This document shows, in pieces, positions 33,412-42,482 of a stretch of DNA of 64,000 nt; within the stretch, counting starts at the first letter, position 1, and the number at the start of each line of letters is the position of its first letter. The translations under genes were made by a program, and so were the position numbers. The stretch comes from Sessilibacter corallicola (GTDB lineage: Bacteria; Pseudomonadota; Gammaproteobacteria; Pseudomonadales; Cellvibrionaceae), in NCBI RefSeq assembly GCF_021290925.1, contig NZ_JAJSLX010000002.1:1422235-1486234 (forward strand). The letters run 5' to 3'. The notes under the pieces are model-generated. The model searched no databases and was not told where the DNA came from. It worked only from the letters and a program-made list of their open reading frames with translations.

Positions 33412-34911
33412 ATGAAGTGCCCTGTTAAGCATCATGGTGTATCAAAAGCCAGTGGTTGTGGTCACGTGGCAGTCACAACATTTAGCCGATTATTTCCTGA
33501 TTCCGTTCCCAATTTAACCCTAACCGAAGAAGAAGCCGCTATTATTGGTGGTCCCGGTGGGTTAATGCATGATTTTGATGGTTCCACTGAAGATTCACCC
33601 ATTCCCGCCGGTTATATCTTTTTCGCGCAATTTATTGATCACGACGTTACTTTAGATACTACGTCGGGATTACGCGATGCGCCGAAAAACGCAAAAGAGG
33701 TGAGCGAGCTTCCGAATATTCGTTCTGCCAGTTTAGATTTAGATTGTGTGTACGGTTTTGGTCCTGAGGCAAGCCCTCATATTTACGATGCCGAACGCCC
33801 AGGGCGTTTAGCGGTAAATCCCAACGGTTTTGATTTGGCGCGCTCGCCCGGTGGCGTTGCTTTAATTGGTGACCCGCGCAACGACGAAAATATTTTTGTC
33901 GCACAAATGCAATTGTTATTTCATCGGTTTCATAATCGCATTTATAACGAACGTGTTGAAGGCGGTGAGCGTTTTGAAGAAGCGCAAAAAGAAACTCGGT
34001 ATCACTACCAGTGGTTGGTGTTGTTTGATTTTTTAAAACGCCTGTGTGACCGCGAAGTGTATAAATTTGCTGTGCCAAAAATTTTGAAAAAAACCGAAGA
34101 ATATCCGTTTCTTTTTGATCCTGATGAAAGTGGCCGTCTGACAATGCCCGTGGAATTTTCCGTAGCGGCTTATCGTGTTGGTCACACACTGGTTCGTTCT
34201 GAATACGCGGTTAATGCGGATAATTTGGATGTTGAATTATTCGACGAACGTTTTGGCACGCTGGGTTTTAGCGGTTATCCAGAAGATTTGGTGGTCGATT
34301 GGCGCTATATGTTAGATGTTGATGAATGCATTCGTCCGCGTTTATCCAAAGCTGTCGACGAAAAACTCGCTAATGAATTACAATCGCTGCCGTTACCTGT
34401 GGTAAACAGCAACAGCCCGAATGATTGCGCTTTAGCATTCCGCAATTTATTGCGCGGTAACGCCTTGGGTTTGCCTTCCGGCCAAGATGCCGCCAAAGCG
34501 TTAAAAGCGGCCGGTTATCCTATAGAGGTTACCAATTTAGAACTGGACGGTATTCCAGGGTGGGAACGTTTAGATCGAATCGCCGATGGCGAAAAAAGTC
34601 CACTGCGTGATAACACACCGTTATTTTACTACGTATTACGTGAATCCGAAGTGTTGCACAAAGGCGAGAGGTTTGGACCGGTAGGCTCGGCCATTTTATT
34701 AGAAGTATTCGGCGGTATGTTAAATAACTGCGAAAGCTTTATAAACGCCGAAAAAGAATGGAATCCAGACCCATGTATCTCAAAGGAAATGCGCAGTAAA
34801 CGTTGGGCATCGGAATATCAAGAACGCTTTAATCGCAAAGCATTAATTGAACGAGACGATTACTTCCCGTTTGAACTAGCCGATGTAGTTCGGTTTGTAG
34901 AAGGGGATTGA
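33412..34911 (+). CDS. Animal-type haem peroxidase family protein
   Basis: A 499-residue protein of the peroxidase-cyclooxygenase superfamily. The distal histidine is in FAQFIDHDVTLDTTS (H77), a calcium-loop-like region follows, then LFHRFHNRIY with the distal arginine region, and the proximal haem histidine is in AAYRVGHTLVRSEY (H258). It lacks a Sec signal: the N-terminus MKCPVKHHGVSKASGCGH is Cys/His-rich rather than hydrophobic. It would oxidise halides or organic substrates with peroxide; the physiological role in bacteria is largely unknown. AAGGAG lies nine bases before the ATG. It is a single gene with a 338-base AT-rich leader. Confidence 0.85.
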   Translation: MKCPVKHHGVSKASGCGHVAVTTFSRLFPDSVPNLTLTEEEAAIIGGPGGLMHDFDGSTEDSPIPAGYIFFAQFIDHDVTLDTTSGLRDAPKNAKEVSELPNIRSASLDLDCVYGFGPEASPHIYDAERPGRLAVNPNGFDLARSPGGVALIGDPRNDENIFVAQMQLLFHRFHNRIYNERVEGGERFEEAQKETRYHYQWLVLFDFLKRLCDREVYKFAVPKILKKTEEYPFLFDPDESGRLTMPVEFSVAAYRVGHTLVRSEYAVNADNLDVELFDERFGTLGFSGYPEDLVVDWRYMLDVDECIRPRLSKAVDEKLANELQSLPLPVVNSNSPNDCALAFRNLLRGNALGLPSGQDAAKALKAAGYPIEVTNLELDGIPGWERLDRIADGEKSPLRDNTPLFYYVLRESEVLHKGERFGPVGSAILLEVFGGMLNNCESFINAEKEWNPDPCISKEMRSKRWASEYQERFNRKALIERDDYFPFELADVVRFVEGD

Positions 34912-34944
34912 TTGTCAGCATTAGTAGCACCTCGGATAAATAAG

Positions 34945-35155
34945 AAAGCCTGAATCTCCGTTGTACAATGGTTTTGCAAAAAAACGATTGAACAGTAAGA
35001 GGTTCAGGCTTTGTCACATCATCACACCGCATTTCAATAACTTCTAAAACCGACATCCAAACGTGATTTGGAAACCTTGGTGAAATAACGCTATCAAGGC
35101 TACAAATTACGTAGAGTGACTCGTTGAGTATTACTTGCTCACTCTGTCATATTTC
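34945..35155 (+). mobile_element. Remnant of an IS4-like insertion sequence (transposase N-terminus)
   Basis: From TTG 35011 one frame reads LSHHHTAFQ-LLKPTSKRDLETLVK-RYQGYKLRRVTR with three in-frame stops. It resembles the DUF4372 N-terminal domain of IS4-family transposases (SHHNTxFxQLLKLVPRHxFExL...GxKLRxxTRW). Just upstream, AAAGCCTGAA (34945-34954) and TTCAGGCTTT (35003-35012) form a 10-bp inverted repeat. The catalytic part of the transposase is absent, so this is a dead fragment. Confidence 0.5.
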
Positions 35156-35370
35156 AATAAAAATCAACCCGTTGATCTTAGGCTGCCAAACTATGGTACA
35201 GCTGTGGCTATATGAGATAAAATTTGCGAGATAAATAACGTTGGAATAGAAAACGGTTGAGTTTACGGTACGGTATTGATTGCAGGTATCAATTTATCAT
35301 CGTACCTATTCGTTGTACTTATTTTTTAACGTGTGGAGGAAATAAGATTTGAATATTAATAGGAGTTTCA

Positions 35371-37308
35371 ATGAGTTCACTGGATAACACCATCTATTTT
35401 GCCAATGATCACTTTGTGGTGAACGAGCAGTGGGTAGATCTATTCCTCCACTTTATGAAGATTAAACCCAAAACGGCAACGCCTTTAAAGGGTTGGTACA
35501 AAACTGCACGTGCCAAGATTTCTGATATAGGTGAACAAGAATTTATCGATAAGGGAGTGCATTGGCTTAAGCACAGTATTGAAAAGTCGAAAACTAAAGC
35601 TGGTGCAGAATATTACGGATTGGCCGTCGCCGACAGTGTTATGCGTGAAGATTTATCGCCCACCGGTCAGCTGCCAAAGTGGGTGGTGGATGTTTATGGT
35701 GACCAGATTTTATACGATAAATTTATTCAAAATCCAAGCTGCACTAACGGGTTTATAAACTACTTTTACAACACCATTGGTGGTCGGATCATGCGTGGTT
35801 TTTTACACGCCAGTGCGTTGGTTGAGTCTAAAGACGTTGACGAATTAGTCACCCAGTTTCTCGATGACCACGCCGATGAATGTCCGGATTTGGTTGATAT
35901 CTATATGCAAAAAGAGGCTGATAAAGCCATTCCTAAAATTTTGTATTTGCGAACCAAAGTAAAGACCAAAAGTATTTTAAAGAAAATTGATAAAGCTCTG
36001 GCTGAGCTGGCGGATGTTAACAATATCAGTGTCAACGATATTTTAGCGTTAGCGCCTAATGAGTTTGATTTATCTGTGACTGGTGAGTACAGCCAAACGA
36101 TCGATGGTTACAAGTTGCACTGTCAAATCGACAGTCATAAATCGGTGCGTTTTACTTACATTAAGCCCGATGGTACGAGCAGTGTATCGCCACCAAAATC
36201 CTTAAAAGAAGAGTTTCCTGAAAATTTAAAAAGCTTTAAAAAAGACGTTAAATCTATACAGGCGATGATTGCTGATCGGGTTAAAAAACTGGGTGATGTT
36301 TACCGCCAGGATTACAGCGTGAGCTACTCATTTTGGACAAAGGTGTATGTTGATAATTCTTTGATGGCCATTGCTACCAAAAATCTATTGTGGGTGATCA
36401 ATGGCTCCACTGGTACGCAAGTGGCCCGTTGGAATGATGGTCAGTTTGTTGGAGCTGATAATAATCCGGTTGCGGTAAGCGGGCAGGATACGCTTAGCTT
36501 ATGGCATCCGGTTAATGCCAATGAACAGGAGCTTGAGCGTTGGCAACGTGTTTATTTTGCCAATAACCTTCAGCAACCTTTTAAGCAATTGTTTAGGGAG
36601 TTTTATCGAAAACCAGACAGCGACAACATCGCTGACGGTGATATGGCGAACTTCTCTGGTTATTTATTAAAAAAGGATACGGTTGCCGCTCTGGCTAAGG
36701 CACAAGGTTGGACAACAACGGGTTTATCCAGTGAAGATTCTGATCGTGTGAGTTTTAAATTTCAGGATTCACAGCTTGTGGCTGAATTTTTAGTGGAAGA
36801 GAAATATTTGGATGAGTACAGTAAGGTTCGTGGCAGTGCTCATATTGTCAGCAAAGGTTTGCAGTTTGTCAGTGGCAAGAAAGCTATTTCGTTACAATCA
36901 ATACCCGCAACCTATTTTTCTGAAATTATGCGTGATATTGACTTATTTGTTGCTAAGAGTTTGCTGTATTTGGATGTTGAGGAAGAGCGCAATTACGAAA
37001 ATACTGCCAAATGGTATTGGAGTCCGCAATTTGATTTCCGACTGAATTTTCTAATGAGAATATGCACCGCTGAGGGTGTCGACAATAAATTCCAGTTTGA
37101 AAAGCCGTTTATTTTTATTAAAAATTCGAAAGGGGTAACGCGAATTCACGTAGGTTTTGGTCATATTTATGCTGACGATTTAACGTTTGAAGGCAACGTC
37201 GCTGACTATAAGCCGAAAAAAGGCAGAAAAATTCGATTTTTACCTGGTCTGGATGATGGCTTTATCGAAAAACTTTACGGTAAGGTTATGGATTCGATCA
37301 ATGAGTAG
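35371..37308 (+). CDS. DUF4132-domain protein
   Basis: A 645-residue soluble protein. The C-terminal part (about 370-640) matches the DUF4132 pattern found in E. coli YehI (MolR-like): SLWHPVNANEQELERWQ...LQQPFKQLFREFYRKP, the later IPATYFSEIMRDIDLFVAKS and a final RKIRFLPGLDDGFIEKLYGKV. The N-terminal half is helical, with no recognised domain. The function is unknown. In enterobacteria yehI lies beside a MoxR ATPase (yehL) and a vWA protein (yehP). Here a MoxR/VWA pair lies 1.3 kb downstream, suggesting a comparable system. The stop overlaps the next gene by eight bases. Confidence 0.75.
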   Translation: MSSLDNTIYFANDHFVVNEQWVDLFLHFMKIKPKTATPLKGWYKTARAKISDIGEQEFIDKGVHWLKHSIEKSKTKAGAEYYGLAVADSVMREDLSPTGQLPKWVVDVYGDQILYDKFIQNPSCTNGFINYFYNTIGGRIMRGFLHASALVESKDVDELVTQFLDDHADECPDLVDIYMQKEADKAIPKILYLRTKVKTKSILKKIDKALAELADVNNISVNDILALAPNEFDLSVTGEYSQTIDGYKLHCQIDSHKSVRFTYIKPDGTSSVSPPKSLKEEFPENLKSFKKDVKSIQAMIADRVKKLGDVYRQDYSVSYSFWTKVYVDNSLMAIATKNLLWVINGSTGTQVARWNDGQFVGADNNPVAVSGQDTLSLWHPVNANEQELERWQRVYFANNLQQPFKQLFREFYRKPDSDNIADGDMANFSGYLLKKDTVAALAKAQGWTTTGLSSEDSDRVSFKFQDSQLVAEFLVEEKYLDEYSKVRGSAHIVSKGLQFVSGKKAISLQSIPATYFSEIMRDIDLFVAKSLLYLDVEEERNYENTAKWYWSPQFDFRLNFLMRICTAEGVDNKFQFEKPFIFIKNSKGVTRIHVGFGHIYADDLTFEGNVADYKPKKGRKIRFLPGLDDGFIEKLYGKVMDSINE

Positions 37309-37678
37309 TTCATCTGCAAGCGCTGACCTTACTAACTCTTGCCTTGTTAACCCGGATATAGCCAATTTAGTCGCTCGAAAATTACCAGAGGTACGTGATT
37401 TGTGTATTCGTTTTCGGGTGCAAGAGCTCTATCTATTCGGCTCTGCCGTCGATGGACGTTTCTCGAATGAGACAAGTGATGTAGATTTTTTAGTTGATTT
37501 CGGATGTTTAGAACCATTACTGCTTGATGAATATTGGTTGAAATTATGGCTTGCCTTGCAGAGTGTTTATGCTCGGCCGGTGGATTTGGTTTTGAAGAAA
37601 AATGCCACCGATCCAGGTTTTAAGCGTTATCTTGAGCTTTATAAAGTGTCGGTTTTTAATCATTCAGAGGCCGGGTAA
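37301..37678 (+). CDS. Minimal nucleotidyltransferase (MNT, MntA-like)
   Basis: A 125-residue protein with the polymerase-beta-fold signature LYLFGSAVDGRFSNETSDVDFLVDF (about 53-77): the GS motif, then the two catalytic aspartates in DVD. A third acidic residue would be D99 in PVDLVLK. In HEPN/MNT toxin-antitoxin pairs such proteins adenylylate the HEPN toxin. No HEPN gene is adjacent; instead it overlaps the DUF4132 gene by eight bases, so it may modify that protein. ATG 37301 is chosen because the longer open frame only runs inside the upstream gene. Confidence 0.72.
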   Translation: MSSSSASADLTNSCLVNPDIANLVARKLPEVRDLCIRFRVQELYLFGSAVDGRFSNETSDVDFLVDFGCLEPLLLDEYWLKLWLALQSVYARPVDLVLKKNATDPGFKRYLELYKVSVFNHSEAG

Positions 37679-37780
37679 ATTTTGCGCTTTTTAAGCGCAC
37701 AACAGCGGTTAAGTAAGATTTAATTGGTTAGTAGACTGTACAAAATTTACGTTTATTTTTGCTTTTGTCTTTCTCTCTCA

Positions 37781-38593
37781 TTACAAACCGCCAGTGTCTT
37801 GCCACAAATTGGTGGATAGGCCAGAGGCTTGGTGGTTGTCTCTGGCTTGTCTCGACAATTTTTCTGCCTTCAATAATGCAAACAACGCCGCGCTAAGTTT
37901 GCTGTTTAACGTATTTTCTAACGTTCGCAGTGGTGACGAAGAATAATTGCCGGGTTTTGCCATGTGGTTGCGAATGTCGGTTTCCGTCGGAATGGATTCG
38001 GCAAAGGGCAGCAGTGCTTGTGCGGCTTCAATAGCATCGGGTTGTTGCTTTTCAAAAATATACGCCAAACACGGCATTAATTTATCGGACAAGCTGTGTT
38101 GGTGATCTTGATAGCATTGCAGTAAAAATTTAAACGTGTTTAACCCGGTTTTTGATTTTAAGCTGATTAATAATGGCGATTCGCCGTGGTGGGTTTCGCA
38201 AAATACATTGGCGCCTTGCTGTACCAAATATTCGGCAATAGTCACGCTGTCGCGTTGCACGGCAACGTGAATGGCACTTACCCCTAATGCGGTTTGTTGG
38301 TTAATATTTTGGCCTTGGTCTAACAACCATTGAATGGTGGTTTTATCGCAATACAAGCACGCGTAAATAAACGGTGTGTAACCGTTGTGGTTGTAGGCAA
38401 TATTAATATCAACCCCGGCCTGTAAAAATGCCGTTAAAATCGCTCGGTTATTGGTTTTTAAACCGTCGTAAAATACTGGAATGCCTAAGTGATTTTTATC
38501 GTTGGCGGTATCGCCTTGGTTAAACCGATGGTTAATGGCATCAATATCTTGGCGCTGTACGGCAATTTCCAGTTGGGTTCTTAGCTCTGGCAT
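37781..38593 (-). CDS. Ankyrin-repeat protein
   Basis: A 270-residue protein with about four ankyrin repeats (residues 15-150): GIPVFYDGLKTNNRAILTAFLQAGVDIN, GYTPFIYACLYCDKTTIQWLLDQGQNIN, GVSAIHVAVQRDSVTIAEYLVQQGANV, GESPLLISLK. The C-terminal half is helical (LLPFAESIPTETDIRNHM...) and unassigned. It overlaps the 3' end of the VWA gene by 13 bases, so it probably serves as an adaptor or regulator for the VWA/AAA+ pair. Confidence 0.8.
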   Translation of the reverse strand: MPELRTQLEIAVQRQDIDAINHRFNQGDTANDKNHLGIPVFYDGLKTNNRAILTAFLQAGVDINIAYNHNGYTPFIYACLYCDKTTIQWLLDQGQNINQQTALGVSAIHVAVQRDSVTIAEYLVQQGANVFCETHHGESPLLISLKSKTGLNTFKFLLQCYQDHQHSLSDKLMPCLAYIFEKQQPDAIEAAQALLPFAESIPTETDIRNHMAKPGNYSSSPLRTLENTLNSKLSAALFALLKAEKLSRQARDNHQASGLSTNLWQDTGGL

Positions 38594-40188
38594 AAATCCA
38601 CTACGGTGCCTTCTTTAATTTCTGCCAAGGTGGCAAAGTCTTCGATGTGTTTTTTAAAGGCTTTTATCGCCAGTGATGGCGGCGTTAAAAATAACAACTG
38701 TGGTAAATGTTCTGGCAGTTGTTCTCGCTTAGGTGGGCGATCTAATAAATCAGAAAAATAAATAATGGCTTTTAATTCTTCGGGGTTAAATTCGTGTTGG
38801 TTGTCGGCCCAATGGAGGGCTTCATTAATAACATTGGTGATGTCGGTGCCGCCGCGCCCTTGGAGTAAGAGTTTTTCTGGCAGGCTGGTTAAATCCTGTT
38901 GCGAGAATTTCAGCATGTCGCCACGAAAAGTGGTGTCGGCACTGGTTAAATACAGCTGGCTGGCGTTTGTGTTTTCTTGCTCAATTAAGCCTGCCAGCTC
39001 CCCCATAAAGGTTGCCAATAAATCCACACTCACGGATTTTGAGGTATCAATAATGACCAACATAACTCCAGCGTTGGCGGCGGGCATTTGTTCGCCAATA
39101 AACAAAGGGGCTTCTAACTGCATGTGTTCTGGTGGTACGTAGTAAATATCGCTGGGCAGCTCGTCGCAATGTTCGTAACGAATACCGTCGCCTAGTACCA
39201 GTTCCCGCAATAAATTTTTCCACTCTACTTGGGCGCGGTATTTTTGGTCCACCCATTCCGATGAGCTGGTTTCTAGGTGATCTCCCGCCATGGCGTGACC
39301 AATGGGGTGGAGTTCGCGCATTTCTTTGGCCTTGTCTAAATCGTTCATTAAGTTGAGTTCAAACAAGGCATTTAGGTTTTGATAGGCCGGTTTATCGTTA
39401 GGATCGGGCAGTTGTAAGGTATCGCGAATGTGGCGCAAGCCGTTTTTATCCAGAGTTTTGGCGAGTTGCTCTGGTGTCACCATGTGGTTGTGAATGTCTT
39501 GGGGTTCGCCGCGCTGGTCGTCTTTGGGTTTTACTGAGTGTTCGGATTCGTCGTTAAGTTTGGCTTTTAGCTGATTCACAAACTCACGGGCGTTGTCGTT
39601 GGGTTCTTCCCACATCGCGTTCAGAATGTGTTCTTCGCTTTGGCCTAAGTAAGTGTCGATTTCATCGCGCTTGGTGCCCCAGGCGTTATCGAATACTGGC
39701 CCCGGTCGCAACTGCGGATACCCCGTTAACAGCCGGGCATTAATGGCGGTATCGCAGGCAATGGCCCATAACAACGGCGGTGCTTTCGGCGGCAAGCGTG
39801 CGTGGTGGCGAAACAAAATGTGGCTGAGTTCGTGCAGTAAAATCAGCACCATGGAGTGGGTTTTTAAACCGGAAGAATCTCGTTGATTGTCTTGCGCCGT
39901 GGTTTCTTTAAAGAACTCGGTATTGACAAAAACGTGAGTGCCGTCGGTAAACGCGGTATCACACATGCGCGCCAAAGCGGGGTGATCGTAAAGATGAAAG
40001 GGCACTCGCCGAGCCAAAATCGACAGCACGCCAAAGCGCGGTAAGCCTTTTTCGTCGCTTTGAATAATATGGCTGCGCAGTGCTTGCAGCTTGGTATTCC
40101 AGGCGGTTTGCCGGTTTAACACGGCCTTTCTGCCATTGGCGTTAGCGGTGTTTTGCGCGGGTTTGAGTGATAAATCCAGTTGGCTCAT
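38581..40188 (-). CDS. VWA-like protein with metallopeptidase-like domain
   Basis: A 535-residue protein in two parts. The N-terminal region (about 30-330) has a zincin-type motif, LLHELSHILFRHH, with HExxH-like HELSH and a following H, as in the putative metallopeptidase domain fused to VWA in DUF2201 proteins. The C-terminal region (about 375-530) is VWA-like: VMLVIIDTSKSVS provides the D-x-S/T-x-S metal site, GRGGTDITNVI the conserved threonine and IIYFSDLLDRPP the last acidic site. Such proteins partner MoxR-type AAA+ ATPases; the one at 40272 is divergently transcribed 83 bases away. Confidence 0.82.
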   Translation of the reverse strand: MSQLDLSLKPAQNTANANGRKAVLNRQTAWNTKLQALRSHIIQSDEKGLPRFGVLSILARRVPFHLYDHPALARMCDTAFTDGTHVFVNTEFFKETTAQDNQRDSSGLKTHSMVLILLHELSHILFRHHARLPPKAPPLLWAIACDTAINARLLTGYPQLRPGPVFDNAWGTKRDEIDTYLGQSEEHILNAMWEEPNDNAREFVNQLKAKLNDESEHSVKPKDDQRGEPQDIHNHMVTPEQLAKTLDKNGLRHIRDTLQLPDPNDKPAYQNLNALFELNLMNDLDKAKEMRELHPIGHAMAGDHLETSSSEWVDQKYRAQVEWKNLLRELVLGDGIRYEHCDELPSDIYYVPPEHMQLEAPLFIGEQMPAANAGVMLVIIDTSKSVSVDLLATFMGELAGLIEQENTNASQLYLTSADTTFRGDMLKFSQQDLTSLPEKLLLQGRGGTDITNVINEALHWADNQHEFNPEELKAIIYFSDLLDRPPKREQLPEHLPQLLFLTPPSLAIKAFKKHIEDFATLAEIKEGTVVDLCQS

Positions 40189-40271
40189 GAAGTTAGACTG
40201 TCATCCGAACGGCGGTTAAAGCGTATAATCATACAAATTTTTTGTTGTAAGCCCTAGGCGTAGTTTAAGAA

Positions 40272-41792
40272 ATGATCAGTAAACCCGAAATTGCCATCAA
40301 AGAAGCCACCACAGACCAAATTGTTGATCGTCTTATATTGGATATGCTCCAGCGGTTTTATACGCACGGCGTGAATGTTGAGATTGATCAGAAAATCCAA
40401 CTGGCTTGGCAGACCTTGCGCGGCGTTGAGTTTTTACCCAGAACAGTAACGCCAACCTATTTGCGTGGGTTTCCGGGGCAGGGCAAAACCACCAGTTATC
40501 GAGTTGCGGCACAAGCGGTAGCGGAGTTAATTGGTTTGCAGTTTGTGATGAATCCCAGTGACGATTTTGTCCCCACCGGCAAAGAGTTGTTGTTTGTTGT
40601 GCAGGAATTATCGGGCCAGGTTTCAGCGGTGGATTTTGGTGGTATTCCAAACGTGCAGCAATTTCGAACGCAATCGGGCATCGAACAACCGTTTATGACC
40701 AAAGTTGCCAACAAACGCTTAGCCGCGTTGCAATACGCCGGTGCCTCGGTGCTGTTGTTGGATGATTTCTCCAACGCTTCAGCCAACATTCAAAACGTGG
40801 CGTTATCGATTCTGACTGAAAATCGCTTTCAAGGCTTAAATTTGGGCAATACGTTGGTGGGTGCGACCGGTAACCTCGGCACCAGCGATGGTACTCATGT
40901 AAGTGCTACCTCAAATGCGATTGTAACGCGAGTTGCTAACTTTTTAGTTTCCGATACGGTAGAACACTGGGTAACTCGAACGTGTCAGGAATTTTCTGAT
41001 GAAGTGGGTGATGGCGGTATTGCCGGATTTTTAACGCGTTACCCGGATTTATTTCATATGCCGAAGCGCAGCCGTGACGGTGTGCCTTATCCGTGCCCAC
41101 GTTCGTGGACATTGTTTGTGCCTAAATTGCGAGAAATTTTATTTTCTCATCGACAATTAAAAGCACAAAATCCGCAAACGCCGTTTCCGTTTGATGAACT
41201 TGAATTTGAAGCCGCTGGATTTTTGGGGTTAGAAGTCGCCAATAAGCTCGCCAGTTATTATTTATCGTTTATGCAATCCAGTGATCCGTTGGCACAAGAA
41301 CTGGTTGATAGCGGTGAATGGTCTGAATCTTCGCGGGAATCGTTTAAAAAACAATACGCGCGCGGCTACGCTGCCATCTCGCAACAATTTGGTTATCAAT
41401 TTATGACCGCTGTTGCCGATTACGTCGCCAAAGCGTTTCTCGCCGACTTACCCGAAAAACAGCATTGGCAAAAAATCGCAAAAGCCTTGGCAGAAGGTCT
41501 TTATGGTGAGCGTATTGATCACGCGCTAATTTGCTACGGTGCCAATTATTTTGCCCTGCGAATTATTTTATTAGCCCGAGCAATGGATATTGATACCCAA
41601 GAAATAGGTGAGCTCGACGATAAAGGTCGCCCTAATCTTAATGAAAGCTTTGTTTTATTGCTGGCGCAAACGATGGCAGATATGCCCATTGCTAACGAAT
41701 TGTTGGAATCGGGTGAAAATGGCAGAAGCGTACGTTTAATGGATGAAACCTTCTGCCAAATTGTCAGTAACTTTAAGGGTTATGGGTTGTAG
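40272..41792 (+). CDS. MoxR-like AAA+ ATPase
   Basis: A 506-residue ATPase. Walker A is LRGFPGQGKTT (about 64-74), Walker B SVLLLDDFSNAS (about 159-170) and sensor 1 LVGATGNLGTSD (about 196-207), with the arginine finger likely in AIVTRVANFLVS. The DDFSNAS Walker B and long C-terminal helical region (about 240-506) match the subgroup of AAA ATPases paired with DUF2201/VWA proteins. With the divergent VWA and ankyrin genes it forms a three-gene chaperone-like module whose client is unknown. Confidence 0.82.
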   Translation: MISKPEIAIKEATTDQIVDRLILDMLQRFYTHGVNVEIDQKIQLAWQTLRGVEFLPRTVTPTYLRGFPGQGKTTSYRVAAQAVAELIGLQFVMNPSDDFVPTGKELLFVVQELSGQVSAVDFGGIPNVQQFRTQSGIEQPFMTKVANKRLAALQYAGASVLLLDDFSNASANIQNVALSILTENRFQGLNLGNTLVGATGNLGTSDGTHVSATSNAIVTRVANFLVSDTVEHWVTRTCQEFSDEVGDGGIAGFLTRYPDLFHMPKRSRDGVPYPCPRSWTLFVPKLREILFSHRQLKAQNPQTPFPFDELEFEAAGFLGLEVANKLASYYLSFMQSSDPLAQELVDSGEWSESSRESFKKQYARGYAAISQQFGYQFMTAVADYVAKAFLADLPEKQHWQKIAKALAEGLYGERIDHALICYGANYFALRIILLARAMDIDTQEIGELDDKGRPNLNESFVLLLAQTMADMPIANELLESGENGRSVRLMDETFCQIVSNFKGYGL

Positions 41793-42101
41793 ATGCTCAT
41801 TCATTCTTAATAAGTCACTTCGAGTTACTCTCTTTTTTTAAACACTTTTCTTTTTCAGGTGTAAGTGTAAGCCCCTCGAAATATAACAATGGGATTGTGT
41901 GGCTCACTATTCCATCGAGGAATGGATTCCGAATGATGCGTTGGCTGTAGAATTTTGGTGTCGTTTACGTATCGGAATCAAGGAGGGCGTTTCAAGCCGT
42001 TCGTTCTTTCTATCCATCTTTCTATCTCTTCTCTCCAACTCTTTCAATAATCTTGAATTCCTATTATGGCTTTCGCCATTGTCATGCTCCTTCTTCTTAA
42101 C

Positions 42102-42354
42102 ATTGTCGACATTCTATTCAGTATTGGTTCTTGCGGTGGGGTTTTTGTCAAAATTGTCGACACTTTTTTGTAACTATAATTAAATATGGGCTTAGATTAA
42201 GGTCTAATATTAAAAAGTGTAGACAATATTGGCTCTTGGGCGTAGTATTTAGCGCATGGAGTCACAGTTGAGAAGCATTCTGTCGACAATCTTGGTGTTT
42301 CTGAGTTGTTTAAGACATGAATGTTTAGTTGGGCTTCATAGATATGTCTACAAA
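42102..42354. promoter_or_regulatory. Five palindromic operator sites upstream of the prp regulator gene
   Basis: Variants of ATTGTCGACAAT occur at 42102 (ATTGTCGACATT), 42153 (ATTGTCGACACT), 42216 (AGTGTAGACAAT), 42279 (TCTGTCGACAAT) and 42343 (TATGTCTACAAA). The core TGTCGACA palindrome suits a FadR-type GntR dimer, and I recall a similar motif for GntR-type methylcitrate regulators (PrpQ). Near-even spacing of 51-64 bp suggests cooperative binding or looping. The 690-base region otherwise shows no convincing gene. Confidence 0.6.
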
Positions 42355-42482
42355 TTATTAAAACGATAAAAAAGCTTGGCTGGGCGAAAATAAATCACTG
42401 CTTAGTGTTTGGTTGGATTCAATGTTGTTTTGTTGAATGATTGGCAATATGTATTTTGTGAAACCTAATTTAGAGCTAATCA

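Noticed and set aside
37187-37300. 38-residue N-terminal extension of the nucleotidyltransferase
   Set aside because: It lies entirely within the DUF4132 gene; ATG 37301 gives the normal domain start.
33412-37308. Reverse transcriptase or Avd gene accompanying the variable region
   Set aside because: No reading frame after the variable region contains reverse-transcriptase motifs; the next genes are a haem peroxidase and a DUF4132 protein.
41899-42183. 94-codon frame before the prp regulator
   Set aside because: It covers two operator sites, has a GTG start without a clear ribosome binding site, and is Ser/Phe/Leu-rich like random AT-rich DNA.
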